Of a stretch of 64,000 nt of DNA, positions 10,818 to 22,900 are shown piece by piece. How positions within the stretch are numbered: the stretch's first letter is position 1; every line of letters begins with the position of its first letter. The notes under the pieces were generated by a model that saw nothing but the letters and a program-made list of their open reading frames with translations, ran no database searches and was not told the origin of the DNA. The DNA comes from Turbatrix aceti (taxonomy: Eukaryota > Nematoda > Chromadorea > Rhabditida > Panagrolaimidae), in contig OZ017767.1 of NCBI GenBank assembly GCA_963969345.1, forward strand, positions 9,489,547-9,553,546, written 5' to 3'. A program made the position numbers and the translations under genes.

Positions 10818-12228
10818 AAATATTTTTTGGGGGAATTGTTGACAAGTACGTAAAAATATTAAAAAATAGAAAATATAAAACTGACCTGAATTCAGCAATT
10901 CTAAAAAATGTAATCAATAATGACTGCATAATTTGTATTTGTTGTACCTGCACCTTGCGTGCAGTACTAATGATTAGCATAGTTACTTTCCTTTGCCATT
11001 GTATTCTCCTTACTCATTGTTGTTGTATCGATTGTGTTGTCAAGGCGGTCACAACAGTATTGTACATCAAAGGCAATTTCGACAAGAAACATGCTTCTTA
11101 CAAAGATTTTTTTAGAAATATTAAATACATCACAAAAATTACACTGCGGAACAACAAAATTGTTTTCAATAAAAATTTGTGTTTACAACAAAAAACATTT
11201 GCAAAACATGAAACCACCAGATTTTCTCATAATTCTCAAAAACTTGAGAAAAACACACTTTTTGCATTGAAAAATAAACCCCCGGTTTCTCCAGTCACTG
11301 TCACACGTTTTGAAGATTTCCTGACGTTGTGTGATCTCTGACTGACTGACCATGACAAGGACAGGGCGTCGGTCGAAAAACGAGTCACGTCCCAGCCGGC
11401 ACCCATCATTTGAACAACGACGACGTTCAACAACTCTCTCAACTTTCTCTTTTTCTTTTCACTGATTCGTACTCTTTTTTCTCATCTTCCGGCTTATCCG
11501 TATCTTTTTCATTCGGCGCGAAAGTGAAAATTATACATTGTACTATTTCCTCTCCGAACTATAATAAAAAAAAACAAAAAGTTTCTCTCATTTGATAATT
11601 AATTGGCGACAGGTTTTTTTCTGTCATGATTGCTTTTATCAAGTGCAAAAAAAAACTTTTTTTTGTGCATAATTCCAATTCTATCATACCTCCTCGTCCG
11701 GATATGTTACACGCAGTGTGACCGGCCTTGAGGATAGTTTTTTTCTCTCATGCTGCGATCGTTCCATTCACTTCCCAGATGAAAACCATCGTCTGCAGAT
11801 GCGTCTGGTTACCCCCGTAGTACACGTTCCACAACAACCTGTCGTGCAAACAGATAAATAAATATTTACTAAATATGTATAATTTTTATTTCATCGAACT
11901 GTGATCGCGCAAGCGCATTTTTGTTGCATTTCACGCTTATCTGACAAATTTAAGAAAAAAGTTTGGAGAATAGATAAATAAATATTTTAAAGATTTTGAA
12001 ACCATCAAAAACAAATTTTCAAAGATACATAACTGTATTTATATTTCTTGTCGTTCTCTTGCAATATTATGTTTGAAAGATTTTTTAAAATAAAACTGAA
12101 AATAGTTATGTTTGCGTTTTTTTTTTTTTTTAACGGAAATCTCATTTGGAAATTATAATTTTTACAAATCTAATTTTGATTTTGGTGAAAACCGAACAGT
12201 AAAATGTTGCACTAAAATCTAATTGCAT
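10818..12228. other. Intergenic, no gene seen
   Basis: AT-rich, with one slightly GC-richer patch at 11280-11420 that holds a 37-codon frame from the ATG at 11351. The frame has no supporting features. The remainder shows no coding or RNA signal. Confidence 0.45.
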
Positions 12229-12232
12229 TTAA

Positions 12233-14319
12233 GACGCACTCTGTGAGCCGATTTAGGAACAAGGTGAAGGGCGCGACCCCCTAATTTTACAACTTCAAAT
12301 GTTTTGTGCCAAAGTTACAGGTGGCAGGGGGGGAGGTACAGAAACAAATATAAAAAAAATTCCAGAAGCCGGATTCTGGAGATACGGCTTCTGGAAGTTT
12401 TCGACGTCAAATTTTCAACATGCTTCAAAAAATCTAATTTTTGGTACACAGGGGTATCTTGGCACGAGAAATCGACTGGTGTACTCAGATTTTTTTTTAA
12501 ACAATTGAGTTTTTTGAAATTCTTGATTTTTGCGATTTTCCGTCATTTTGCCTTACATTTTTGGCTACAGCGTCTGTATTTCTGTTTTCGGAGCGGTGAG
12601 GTTAAGTACATCTTAAAGATTACTATTTTCTGAATCTAAGACAAAAAACCCGGAAAAAAATGGTGACAATTTGGTGACTTCTATTTTTTTGCCCGTTGCG
12701 CATTTGCGTAAAAAATTGGGCGCATGGTACAGCCATTGGTTTTAATAGGACGCGCAGGCTGTCTGGACTATCCTACTCTCTCTGGTCCCTCACTGGTTTC
12801 TTTTTGTTCAGCGCGCGGTGCTCTCCTCTTCTCGCTGCTCGAGCGCGCTCGTCGAAATAATTGCAAAAAAAGCAATTTGGGGCCAAAATATTAATTTTTT
12901 ACATTTTTGGGTTAGATTAGTAATTAGGATAATATTTGAAGTATTTCGATGTGTTTTTTAGAATTGTACGACAATTTTTGATTGAAATCAAGTAGGGTTC
13001 GGAAGAAAAAATCCACAGAACTTCAAAATGCCGATAAAAAGCTAAAAATTTCAGTGCGGACTAAAAACTAGATTTCCTTTCAAATGACGTACTCAGTTTT
13101 TTTATATCGATTCGATGAATGTTCGAAAAAACGGTTCTTTTCAGAAATTTGAAAAATTCGGAACTTTTTAGAACTTTGATCAAAAAGTGAGTATCCCTAA
13201 TCGAAAGCGCGGAGTCTTTTTTATCTAGAAACAAAGTTTCAGGTATTTACCATATTGCGTGGGCATACGGTACCGATTATCCCGAACCCTACCTGTTTAA
13301 GCGCCTGGGGCTATGAGGTGAAGCACTGCTTAACAAAGAGAGATAGCACGTCTTGTGCGGAATTTTTCGGCCTACAAAATCGTGTAACTCCTGAATTCCT
13401 ATCAATTTTTTTGGCTTCATAATATTAATTCACGCAACATACACTCATTTTTGGTTTCAATTTTCCGAAATTGAGATGAAAAAAGTGGTGTCTGGGAAAA
13501 AATCGCCGGTGACAGAGTTTTGGGGCATTATAGCATGAATCTCGACCCCAGACGTAAAAAACCCTGTAGAATTCAAAAAAGTTATTATTTTGTTCCTAAA
13601 GATTCGAAAAAGTTCCTAAAACTAATTTTTTTTCTTAAATTTGAAATTTTAAGAACATTTCGGTCAAAATTGAAAGAAACGGATATCCCCATCAGATTCA
13701 AAATAGAATTTTATCTTGATACTGAAATTTTCAGCAATATTGCTTTCAAACGGAACAAATGGCGTTTTTTTTTCTACAGACCCCACTTTTTCGTTGCAAG
13801 CAGCTTGCACATGCGCGCCGAAAGTTGCCCCACGACAACAGTGTGCGTTTTTTACGCAAATGCGCAACGGGCAAAAAAATAGAAGTCACCAAATTGTCAC
13901 CATTTTTTTCCGGGTTTTTTGTCTTAGATTCAGAAAATAGTAATCTTTAAGATGTACTTAACCTCACCGCTCCGAAAACAGAAATACAGACGCTGTAGCC
14001 AAAAATGTAAGGCAAAATGACGGAAAATCGCAAAAATCAAGAATTTCAAAAAACTCAATTGTTTAAAAAAAAATCTGAGTACACCAGTCGATTTCTCGTG
14101 CCAAGATACCCCTGTGTACCAAAAATTAGATTTTTTGAAGCATGTTGAAAATTTGACGTCGAAAACTTCCAGAAGCCGTATCTCCAGAATCCGGCTTCTG
14201 GAATTTTTTTTATATTTATTTCTGTACCTCCCCCCCTGCCACCTGCAACTTTGGCACAAAACATTTGAAGTTGTAAAATTAGGGGGTCGTCGATCCTAAA
14301 TCGGCTCACAGAGTGTCTT
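12233..14319. mobile_element. Long palindromic (foldback) element, 2.09 kb, flanked by TTAA
   Basis: The arms (about 12233-12712 and 13850-14319) are reverse complements with few differences. Markers are the termini CACTCTGTGAGCCG and CGGCTCACAGAGTG, and an internal mirrored 109-codon frame seen at 12304-12633 (+) and 13930-14259 (-). TTAA stands directly outside both ends (12229-12232 and 14320-14323), as with piggyBac-type target duplications, but TTAA is common in such AT-rich DNA. The 1.1-kb interior is shared in diverged form with the repeat at 29580-32012. No transposase is visible, so it is non-autonomous. Confidence 0.75.
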
Positions 14320-14451
14320 TTAACTGCTGCGAGCGGTGTATAAATATTTTTATTTATTGCCTCGCTTGATAAAAAAAATTTGCGAGTTTTATTTTCATTG
14401 ATTTTTTAAACTCAACTTGTTGCTTATTAATTTTAACATTTGCAGTGCATA

Positions 14452-16027
14452 CAGTAGCGCGCAAAAGTACAAGTGTGAACATTAATTTGTACCGTGCTCT
14501 GTTCAAACGTGTTGGTTGGGGCTCAAATTTTTTTTGGTAAACACCCTTGCGTCTAGCCTCAGCATTGCCAAGTTTCAGACAGATTCGTTAAAAAATGGAT
14601 TTTTGCGATATCGATTTGTACAGTGCGCGCAAGCAAAAGTCCAAGTGTAAGGTGCGTTTTCTGAAGCGAAGAAGCATTTCTTGAAGTATGATGGCGTTTA
14701 TTGCGTTTATATATAGTATTTTGTATGTTTTATTGATTTGAAACGTATATTGCACGAGACATAGATTTTATCGGGAAAATGAAGATGACAAAAGGTCATT
14801 TCAAAGGTTTACTCCTCTAGGTTGGCTTCGAAGGCTCTGGACATCGGGAATTTAGTTTTATCCACCGTCCCAGTGCTTGCAATGATAGCAGTAACTGTTT
14901 GCACAATTTATAAACACAGCCAACCCTCTGTCGTTACAAACACGGACAATAAAAAAAATTTTCTAATGTTGAGGTAGAACTTCGAGTTGGCTCAAGTTGA
15001 TAAAAATGAAAATTGCAGGCAACGGGGAGGTGATAAAATTAGTCCTGTGGTTCTAAAACAATGCCTACAAGTTGCCAAACATAATTGATAACATTTCTCC
15101 TCAGTGACATGTTTTTCCCCACAGAAGTGGAAGACGCTAAAATATTTCACAAGTTTAAGTCAATATCGAAAAATTGAGCATTATCAAAAATTCTACCGAA
15201 GCCATAAATAAAGTGTGAATCAGTTTCTGTTGTGTGTTTAGTGGTACGTTGATCGTTTTCAAAGTAAAAAACCATATCTTACCACCTTCTTCCGACCAAT
15301 TGTCATCTACCACAATGTTGGGGTTTATCGGAGTTACAGGTTTATCGTCCCGTTCTTTGCGGAAACAGGTGGATAAGCGGAAAGTGGTTGTCATTTGTAT
15401 TTGGCAACTTGTAGGCATTGTCTTAGAACCACAGGGCTAATTTTATCACATCCACGTTGCCTGCGATTTTCATTTTTATCAACTTGAGCCAACTCGAAGT
15501 TCTACCTCAACATTAGAAAAAACTTTTTATCGTTCGTGTTTGTAACGATAGAGGGTTGGCTGCGTTTATGAATTGTGCAGACAATTACTGCTATCACTTC
15601 AAGCACTGGGACGGTGGATAAAACTAAATTCCCGATGTCCAGAGCCTTCGAAGCCAACCTAGAGGAGTAAACCTTTGAAATGACCTTTTGTCATCTTCAT
15701 TTTCCCGATAAAATCTATGTCTCGTGCAATATACGTTTCAAATCAATAAAACATACAAAATACTATATATAAACGCAATAAACGCCATCATACTTCAAGA
15801 AATGCTTCTTCGCTTCAGAAAACGCACCTTACACTTGGACTTTTGCTTGCGCGCACTGTACAAATCGATATCGCAAAAATCCATTTTTTAACGAATCTGT
15901 CTGAAACTTGGTAATGCTGAGGCTAGACGCAAGGGTGTTTACCAAAAAAAATTTGAGCCCCAACCAACACGTTTGAACAGAGCACGGTACAAATTAATGT
16001 TCACACTTGTACTTTTGCGCGCTACTG
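14452..16027. mobile_element. Tc1/mariner-like foldback element, 1.58 kb, TA target duplication
   Basis: The left end CAGTAGCGCGCAAAAG (from 14452) is mirrored by CTTTTGCGCGCTACTG (ending 16027). A TA dinucleotide flanks each side (14450-14451 and 16028-16029). CAGT termini with TA duplication are the Tc1/mariner signature. The arms (about 14452-15075 and 15400-16027) pair almost perfectly; the loop (about 15080-15400) has no transposase frame. It is a non-autonomous, snap-back derivative. Confidence 0.85.
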
Positions 16028-16029
16028 TA

Positions 16030-19000
16030 CCTTTCAAATTTTGGCACACAAGTTCGTTCTAAAAGTGTCAAATATCACCTGTGTACTGCATTTTTTTGAT
16101 ACATGAGAAGCGAAACATTTGTGCCAGTTCCTTTTTGTTAAACAGAAATATTTCAAGTTGCAAAAACTATTGTTAAACTGACATGTCATTGTCGTATGGG
16201 AATTTGTTTTTTAGAAAAATCATGACAAATTTTTTTTGAAGAATCCTATTTTTTCCGTATTTTAAAAATTTATTATAAAAAACAAACTGACGATATGTTT
16301 TTGCAAACATGTAGCGTACGTATCTGTTTACGTGCTTGGCTTCTGTTCTCCTGTATAGCTTCTATCGATAAAATAAATGTGCATTGTCTGTGACTTCGAT
16401 TTGCGTCCAAAGCACAATTTCAACCTTTGGACGCAAATGAGCGTGAGCCAACAAACTGATGTAGGCGGCGTAATCACTTGCTTTTTACACGTTAATGTTT
16501 TGGGTAAACGTCTGGAAAATTCGAAGTGGAAAAAAATTTTTTTGTTGTTACTTTGCGGGTTTTTGAGATTTGATAATAAATAACTGTTGTTTACGTATTT
16601 CCATATTGTTTTATATTTTTTTGTTGCAAAAAATAAGTTTGATTACCAATTTTTTTTTGAGAAGGAAAAATATTGGCCACGGATATCAATTTTTTTTACA
16701 CTGTGCGGTGGCAATTACTCCGGCTTTGTGGTTGGCTGACATTCAGCCGTGTACGAGCACCCCCCAACCGAGACAAGCCGATCGTTCAACTCCCCCCCAA
16801 AAAAACAAAACCCCAAAATCGATTTCAATTTGCTAACACCTCCTTCATCTTTGATATTTTTTCCCACAAACTACACACCTGATAGGCCACAACGTTGCAC
16901 GCATCATTGGTTGTTAGTTGATTTTTACGTTCACGTTCGTTACGCTTATCTTACTCCACTTTCACGTTCGTTAGCAACCGCGGACCATGAAACACCTCCG
17001 AAAAAAGCGAAAAAAAAAACATGCCAGAAGACAAAAAAGAGGACAAGTTGTGGGTTTGTTTCTCTGTTGTTTTCTGTCTCATGTCATCGCACTGTGTATC
17101 TCCTGTTTCCGCTTTTACCACCCCAGTCACGCTAAAGTCGACTGGCTGCCAGGGGCTGGCTGGGGGCCATCACGTAAGAACTCGTTTTCCCCAATCGTTC
17201 TGTCACTGTGTTTCTTTTGGTTACGCGATCACGAATTTGCACTGCGACTGGTGCAGGTGCGGACAGGATTGACTGGCAAAGCGCAATTGGGAAAAGTTAC
17301 ATATATCCACTTTGATTGCGTTTCATGTGGGGTAATTTATGTATTTTAAGTTTATTTATGCAAGGTCTGTAAACTTTTGAAAAATAATTGATAATTTAGA
17401 TCACTGTTGTTTCAAATCCTCCCAGAAAAATTAATAGAAAAATTATCTATTGTAATAAAAAAAACTGATCCCCGACTATCAAAATTTTATGTGTTTTAAC
17501 TGTACATTTCTTTGATGGTTCATTTAATAAAAAACTTTTATTTGATAGTTTGATGTTTGATTTCGCAAAATTATTTACCAGTTTTAGTATTTTCATTGTC
17601 ACTGGCATCAATTTTTGTATTTTTTTTTCATTGTCAATGACTAAAAATATTTTTTTGGAATTTTGTAAACACTAAATTTCAGGACATTTTTCAAAATTTA
17701 ATTTAAATAACATTGGCATAAAGTTTTGACTAAAAATGAAATGAAATTGGTGCCTTTGAAAATTATTTTTAGAAAACAAAAACTGGATTAGTGTTTCAAG
17801 AAACTAAAAAAAAACTGAACACTCCTTTTTTTGTCTTTTTATTTTTTTTTAATTTGATTTGTTTTTTTGTTTTTCTTACTCTACCCTTATCAAATATTTA
17901 TAATATTTTATGTTGAGGAATTTCACTGGTTTTCTTAGTACACATTTTAACTGGAAAACACTGGCGTATAAAATTTTGTTCAGCAACCATTATTTTTGTC
18001 TTTTGTGCTGACTGATGTGGTGAGCACCTTATCAGTTAGCTATGCCTGTATGTTCAGTAAAAATTATGCTATCAGCAATAAAACTATTTATTTATAATCC
18101 CTTTTCAGTGGTATGATAGTATGCAGTTTGTTGTGAATACTTTGACTTCTTGGACTGATTTTTGTTGTTTGCTGACAATTTTTTGGTAATTTAGTAAAAA
18201 TACATTTATTTTTTTAGAATTAAAATTTGAAATATTTATATTTATCGAAAACTGATGCATAGTAGATTTCTGCAGATTCTAAAAATTTTTTGCGCACTAT
18301 TTCTCCAAGCAATAACTGATTAGCTAAAAAATATCTAGCTCATTAGCGAAAAAAATAGCTAAAAAGTTGACGCGAACCATAAACAATTTTAAACGTATTA
18401 AGGACAATAATTTTTTTGTAACTGAGTTGTCGTATAACGATAATTAAATGTTGAAAATGTTTTTAAGTTTCTAGAAATGAACTTTTCTGAGTCGATAAAC
18501 TGTGTTTATATGTGTGCACGGAGCACAATTTTCCAAAATGGCAAACGTGTCGGAATGCAATTTGTTTTTTTATTAATTTGGTATAAGTTAAATTATTGTT
18601 TGAAAAAGAAAAAACGGACAGAAGAATCAATGGTTAAAAATAGCAACTTGGTTTGTTACAAAATGATTTTATTTTTTAGTTTAATAACTGACGTCCATTG
18701 TCAAAATTATTTTTTAATTTTCAAAAAATAAACTGATCGCCGTTCCTTACCCTTTCCTTCTACCCTGTAAATTGATATCCGGACGGCAATGTCACGTTTT
18801 TAAAGAAGGGTGAAAAAAACTGGTTTTTTGTCATCCCTTTCTTTTCCCCCATCCCACGCAGCTGACTGACTGCCGGACTGGCAACAACTTTATCATCGCC
18901 TGCAAGAGCAGCCGTTAGTTGATCTTCGCGTGTTATTCAGCGTAGCATGTGAAAAAAGTGGGAAAGGAACTTTGTTCGATCGTTTTTGGAGGTTAGGTTG

Positions 19001-19949
19001 TCGTTCTCGTTCTTGTCGGTGAAGTATCACAGGTGTTTTTTTAAACTGCGCAAATTGGAAACGTATTTTAGCGCGTTATTGAACGGCATGTGTAGACAAA
19101 AATTATTAATTTTGTTAGCTTTCAAAATGGTGTTATAATTCTCGTTTTTGTTAGGGGCGTAAAAATTGAATGATAACTGAGGCACTATTTCGTGTTGAAA
19201 ACTGTTGCAGATTGTTTGAAATTAAAAATTTTTGAACAAAAAACAGAAAACCTTAAAAAATAATAATTTTTTAAATACAAAATAAAAATATTTTAGATTT
19301 TAGATAAAATTGAAAATACAAATTATTTTTTAAAATAAAAAAAAATTAAAGTTAAAAAAAAAGAAAAAAAACTGTCGCATGTTGCATTTTATTGATAAAA
19401 AATGGGCAAAGAATGTATAAAAAAGGTCTTTAACAAAAAACTGTTTTCTCTTTTTACGTACTATTTTTCTATAATACAAAAAGTTTTAACTGTGAAGTTA
19501 ATTTTTTTTCCTTTCTTTAGTAAAAATTCGTGCAGGTAAAAAATCGCAATCCACTTAAAAAACTGCAGATTCCCAAAATCGGACTTAAGTGTCCGTATAA
19601 GCGTGACCAATGTTTTTGGGGACGACTGAACGGTTTATTGAATCGTAGGTTCACTCGCACGAACGTACACGTGAAGGAGGGGGGGAGAGTGGTGATCGCG
19701 AGGGTATACCACCGCCCCCACTTGAGCTACTAGTAAATATCTCTTCACCGTCGACGCATCTTTTCCATTTTCGTTATTCGTTCGAACTCTTTTTTTTAAG
19801 GAGCATTCAACTTATTACTAAATCCTGATCCTTTTTACAGACAAACGAAGACCTCGCGCGCTTGACCTTCTTCGTCATCAACCGCTGGTATAGCCGGCAG
19901 CAGAGTTGTCTTCTCACGTTGTTGGACCTGTGGATTTATTTACCTCACC
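16030..19949. other. 3.9-kb gene-poor region upstream of the LACT gene
   Basis: Mostly AT-rich. Three GC-richer patches (about 16700-17340, 18750-19030, 19600-19990) stand out and could be regulatory or 5' UTR sequence. The last contains a TTTTTACAG acceptor near 19840 that would give a leader of about 110 nt for the LACT ATG at 19950. A single GATA-type motif CTTATCAGT is at 18028-18036. No gene was recognised. AACTG is strongly over-represented on the plus strand. Confidence 0.4.
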
Positions 19950-22900
19950 ATGACAGATACCATCTTTGGCACGTGCTCACCTGCTTTTGCGAGGGTGGAG
20001 AAGGTTTTTAGGTTTGTTTTGAGAAATTTTGAGAGGGAAATAACTGGCAGTTATGTGTAAAATGCCAAAAAATTTTATATCAAAAATCAAACCAGGTATA
20101 AATATTTACCATTTCTGACAAATTTGCATATTTTTTCTTTTGCGTATAAATCATGGAGAATTTTCGGACGAAGAATCACTGACTAAACGTAATACATCTT
20201 ATGTAAGCTGTGCGTTTTTTAGCATAGTTTTAAAGAAATTGAGACTGTAACATATAATTTACAGTCAAAAACCAATATCTTTTATTTTCATTTTTTAAAT
20301 TGTGGTTATTAACTGCAAGAACGAAGTATAAATTTTAAAATTTAAAATTTAAATTTAGAATGAAAATTTAAAATGAAAAATTAAAATTAAAATTAAAATT
20401 AAAATTAAAATTAAAATTAAAACAAAAATTTAATATTTTGATTTTGATTTTTTATTTGAAAAAAAAACTGGTTCTGGAGCGCTGGGAAAAAAAACATTTT
20501 TCTTTAGACGAAACTTCGCAGACGGCTGGGAGCGCGAAGGAGCAGCCATCGCAGTGTACCACAAAGGTCAGCTGGTCGTCGACCTCCAAGGCGGCTACGC
20601 AGATGCCTCCTCGCTCACGCCATGGACCAACGACACCCGAACCGTCGTCTTCTCCGTGACAAAGGCCGTCGGAGCGCTCTGCGTCGCCATCCTCGTCGAC
20701 CGGGGCCACGCCAGGTACTCAGACTTGGTCACCAAGTTTTGGCCCGAATTTGGACAAAATGGGAAGCAGGACATCACGATCGACTGGGTCATGTCGCACC
20801 GAGCTGGGCTGGCTGTTTTTGACGAAATCGTGTTGCTCGAAGACGCTCAGGATTCCACCAGAATGGCGAGCATCATTGAAAGGGCCACGCCGAACTGGGA
20901 ACCGGGGACGAAGCATGGTTACCACGCCATTACCTACGGCTGGCTCGTCGACCAGCTCGTCAGACACATTGATCCGAAAAAAAGAGGTGCTGCTAAGTTT
21001 TTCCGGGAAGAAGTCAGTGAACGTTTTGGCATTGATTTCCACATGGGACTTCCAAGGGAAGAAGAGCATACTGTATCCAGGCTGACAACTCCTAGCACGA
21101 GATATTTGATCAAGGAGATCATCCACGATCCAAGGGTCGTTATCGTGCTTGGCCTGCTTCATCTCAAATCAGAAAAATCAATTGCCAAACGCATCCTGGC
21201 AAATCCATCTTGGATCCAGCTTCGGGGGTCGCAGAACACGTTCAACAGTCCCCGGCTCCACGCTCTCGAACAACCCGCGGCACTCGGCATCACCAAGGCC
21301 AGGGACCTGGGCAAGATCTTTGCCCTCATGCTGAGCGGAGAAATTATCAAGTCAGAAACTGTAAACAGGTTCAAGGAGCCCGTTGTTTCGTCGGGGCTGG
21401 ATGCCGTCATCGGAGCGCCTTTGCCAAAGGGACATGGATTTTTGTATGAAAGGCATCCGACCAAACCGGTAAGGCATTTTTTGGTATCGGGATTTTGTAC
21501 AAGAAATTTTAAACTGGTTTGTATATTTTTTTGTACAAAATTTTACATTTTTTTTGCACTTTTTTTTAATAACATTTTTTTGGTTATTGTTCATAAATAA
21601 ATTTTTAGATTTGAATCAAAAAAAATTAAAAAAATGTTGTTTAAAAAAAATCTTTGTTTTATTATTTTTAGGGATTTTATTAACTTAACTGACAATTTTT
21701 TGCGTTCAGAAATAAAAATTAATTTTTCAAATTTAATTTTAATAAAAAAAAACTGATGAGCAAATAATTTTTTTTGTTTTTTGAATTATATTCGTTTTCA
21801 TTTTTTCATTTATTTATCGCTATAATACATAAATATTTACATAAACGCATTGCTTACATTAGTTTGTCGTACTGTTCTTGTGGAGAACTTCCCTCCGTTC
21901 CACAGCGGAACGGGCCACGCGAGGGAAGCTTCACAGAGAAATCGAGAGTTAGTAGGAAGAATTTATTGTCAGTACGTACAGAAACGTAAGGGTAAGAGTA
22001 AGGAAGTAAGAGTTCTTTGAAAGGAAAGGAAAACAACATATAGGACGCGGACTATAAAAATTTTTTCTACCAGCCTTTTTTTTTGTCATTTTTTGAAACC
22101 TCAATAGTGACGCCACAGTTTTCGAATTTTCGCGTTTTTTAACAAAAAAGCGTATTGAAGTTGGCCGATACGCTTTTTTTGTGTTTTTCTGCATTTTTTG
22201 AATACACACACTGAAAAATCCAGCGCAGAAGCGATTTTTCCGAAATCTGCTAAAATTGCTCGTATGTTGCATTCTGAGACAGGCCGTAGTGCAACAGGTC
22301 TTGTTGCATTCTGAGACAGGCCGTAGTGCAACATGGGAGGGAAAGACGCTATCTCGCTTGTTGCATTCTGAGACAGGCCGTAGTGCAACATGCATTGTTG
22401 CATTCCGAGACAGGCCGTAGTGCAACAAGGGAGGGAAAGACGCTATCTCGCTTGTTGCATTCTGAGACAGGCCGTAGTGCAACACGAATGACAGCAGCGG
22501 GGATCGAACCCAAGGCTGCGGCGGCGCACAAAAAAGGGAACGCGCTCTACGCGCTGAGCCACAAATACATTCGAAAACCCTAACTAAAACACTCAAGAGC
22601 GAAGGGTTCTTCCCTATTCTGAATATGAGTTTTTTAGTTTAGTTTATTAACCGTCTTTGTGGCTCAGCGCGTAGAGCGTTCACTTTTTGTGCGCCGCCGC
22701 AGCCTTGGGTTCGATCCCCGCTGCTGTCATTCGTGTTGCACTACGGCCTGTCTCAGAATGCAACAAGCGAGATAGCGTCTTTCCCTCCCTTGTTGCACTA
22801 CGGCCTGTCTCGGAATGCAACAAGGCCTGTTGCACTACGGCCTGTCTCAGAATACAACAAGACCTGTTGCACTACGGCCTGTCTCAGAATGCAACAAGCG

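Noticed and set aside
12304..14259. Mirrored 109-codon frames in the palindrome arms as a conserved gene
   Set aside because: Both copies exist because the arms are near identical; composition is noise-like and there is no domain.
16987..17349. 120-codon plus frame in the GC-richer patch upstream of LACT
   Set aside because: Three overlapping frames are open alike, amino-acid content is noise-like, and no splice signal links it to LACT.
22487..22730. Two functional tRNA genes in the LACT intron
   Set aside because: A and B boxes are good but the anticodon stem and acceptor do not pair properly; treated as tRNA-derived repeats.
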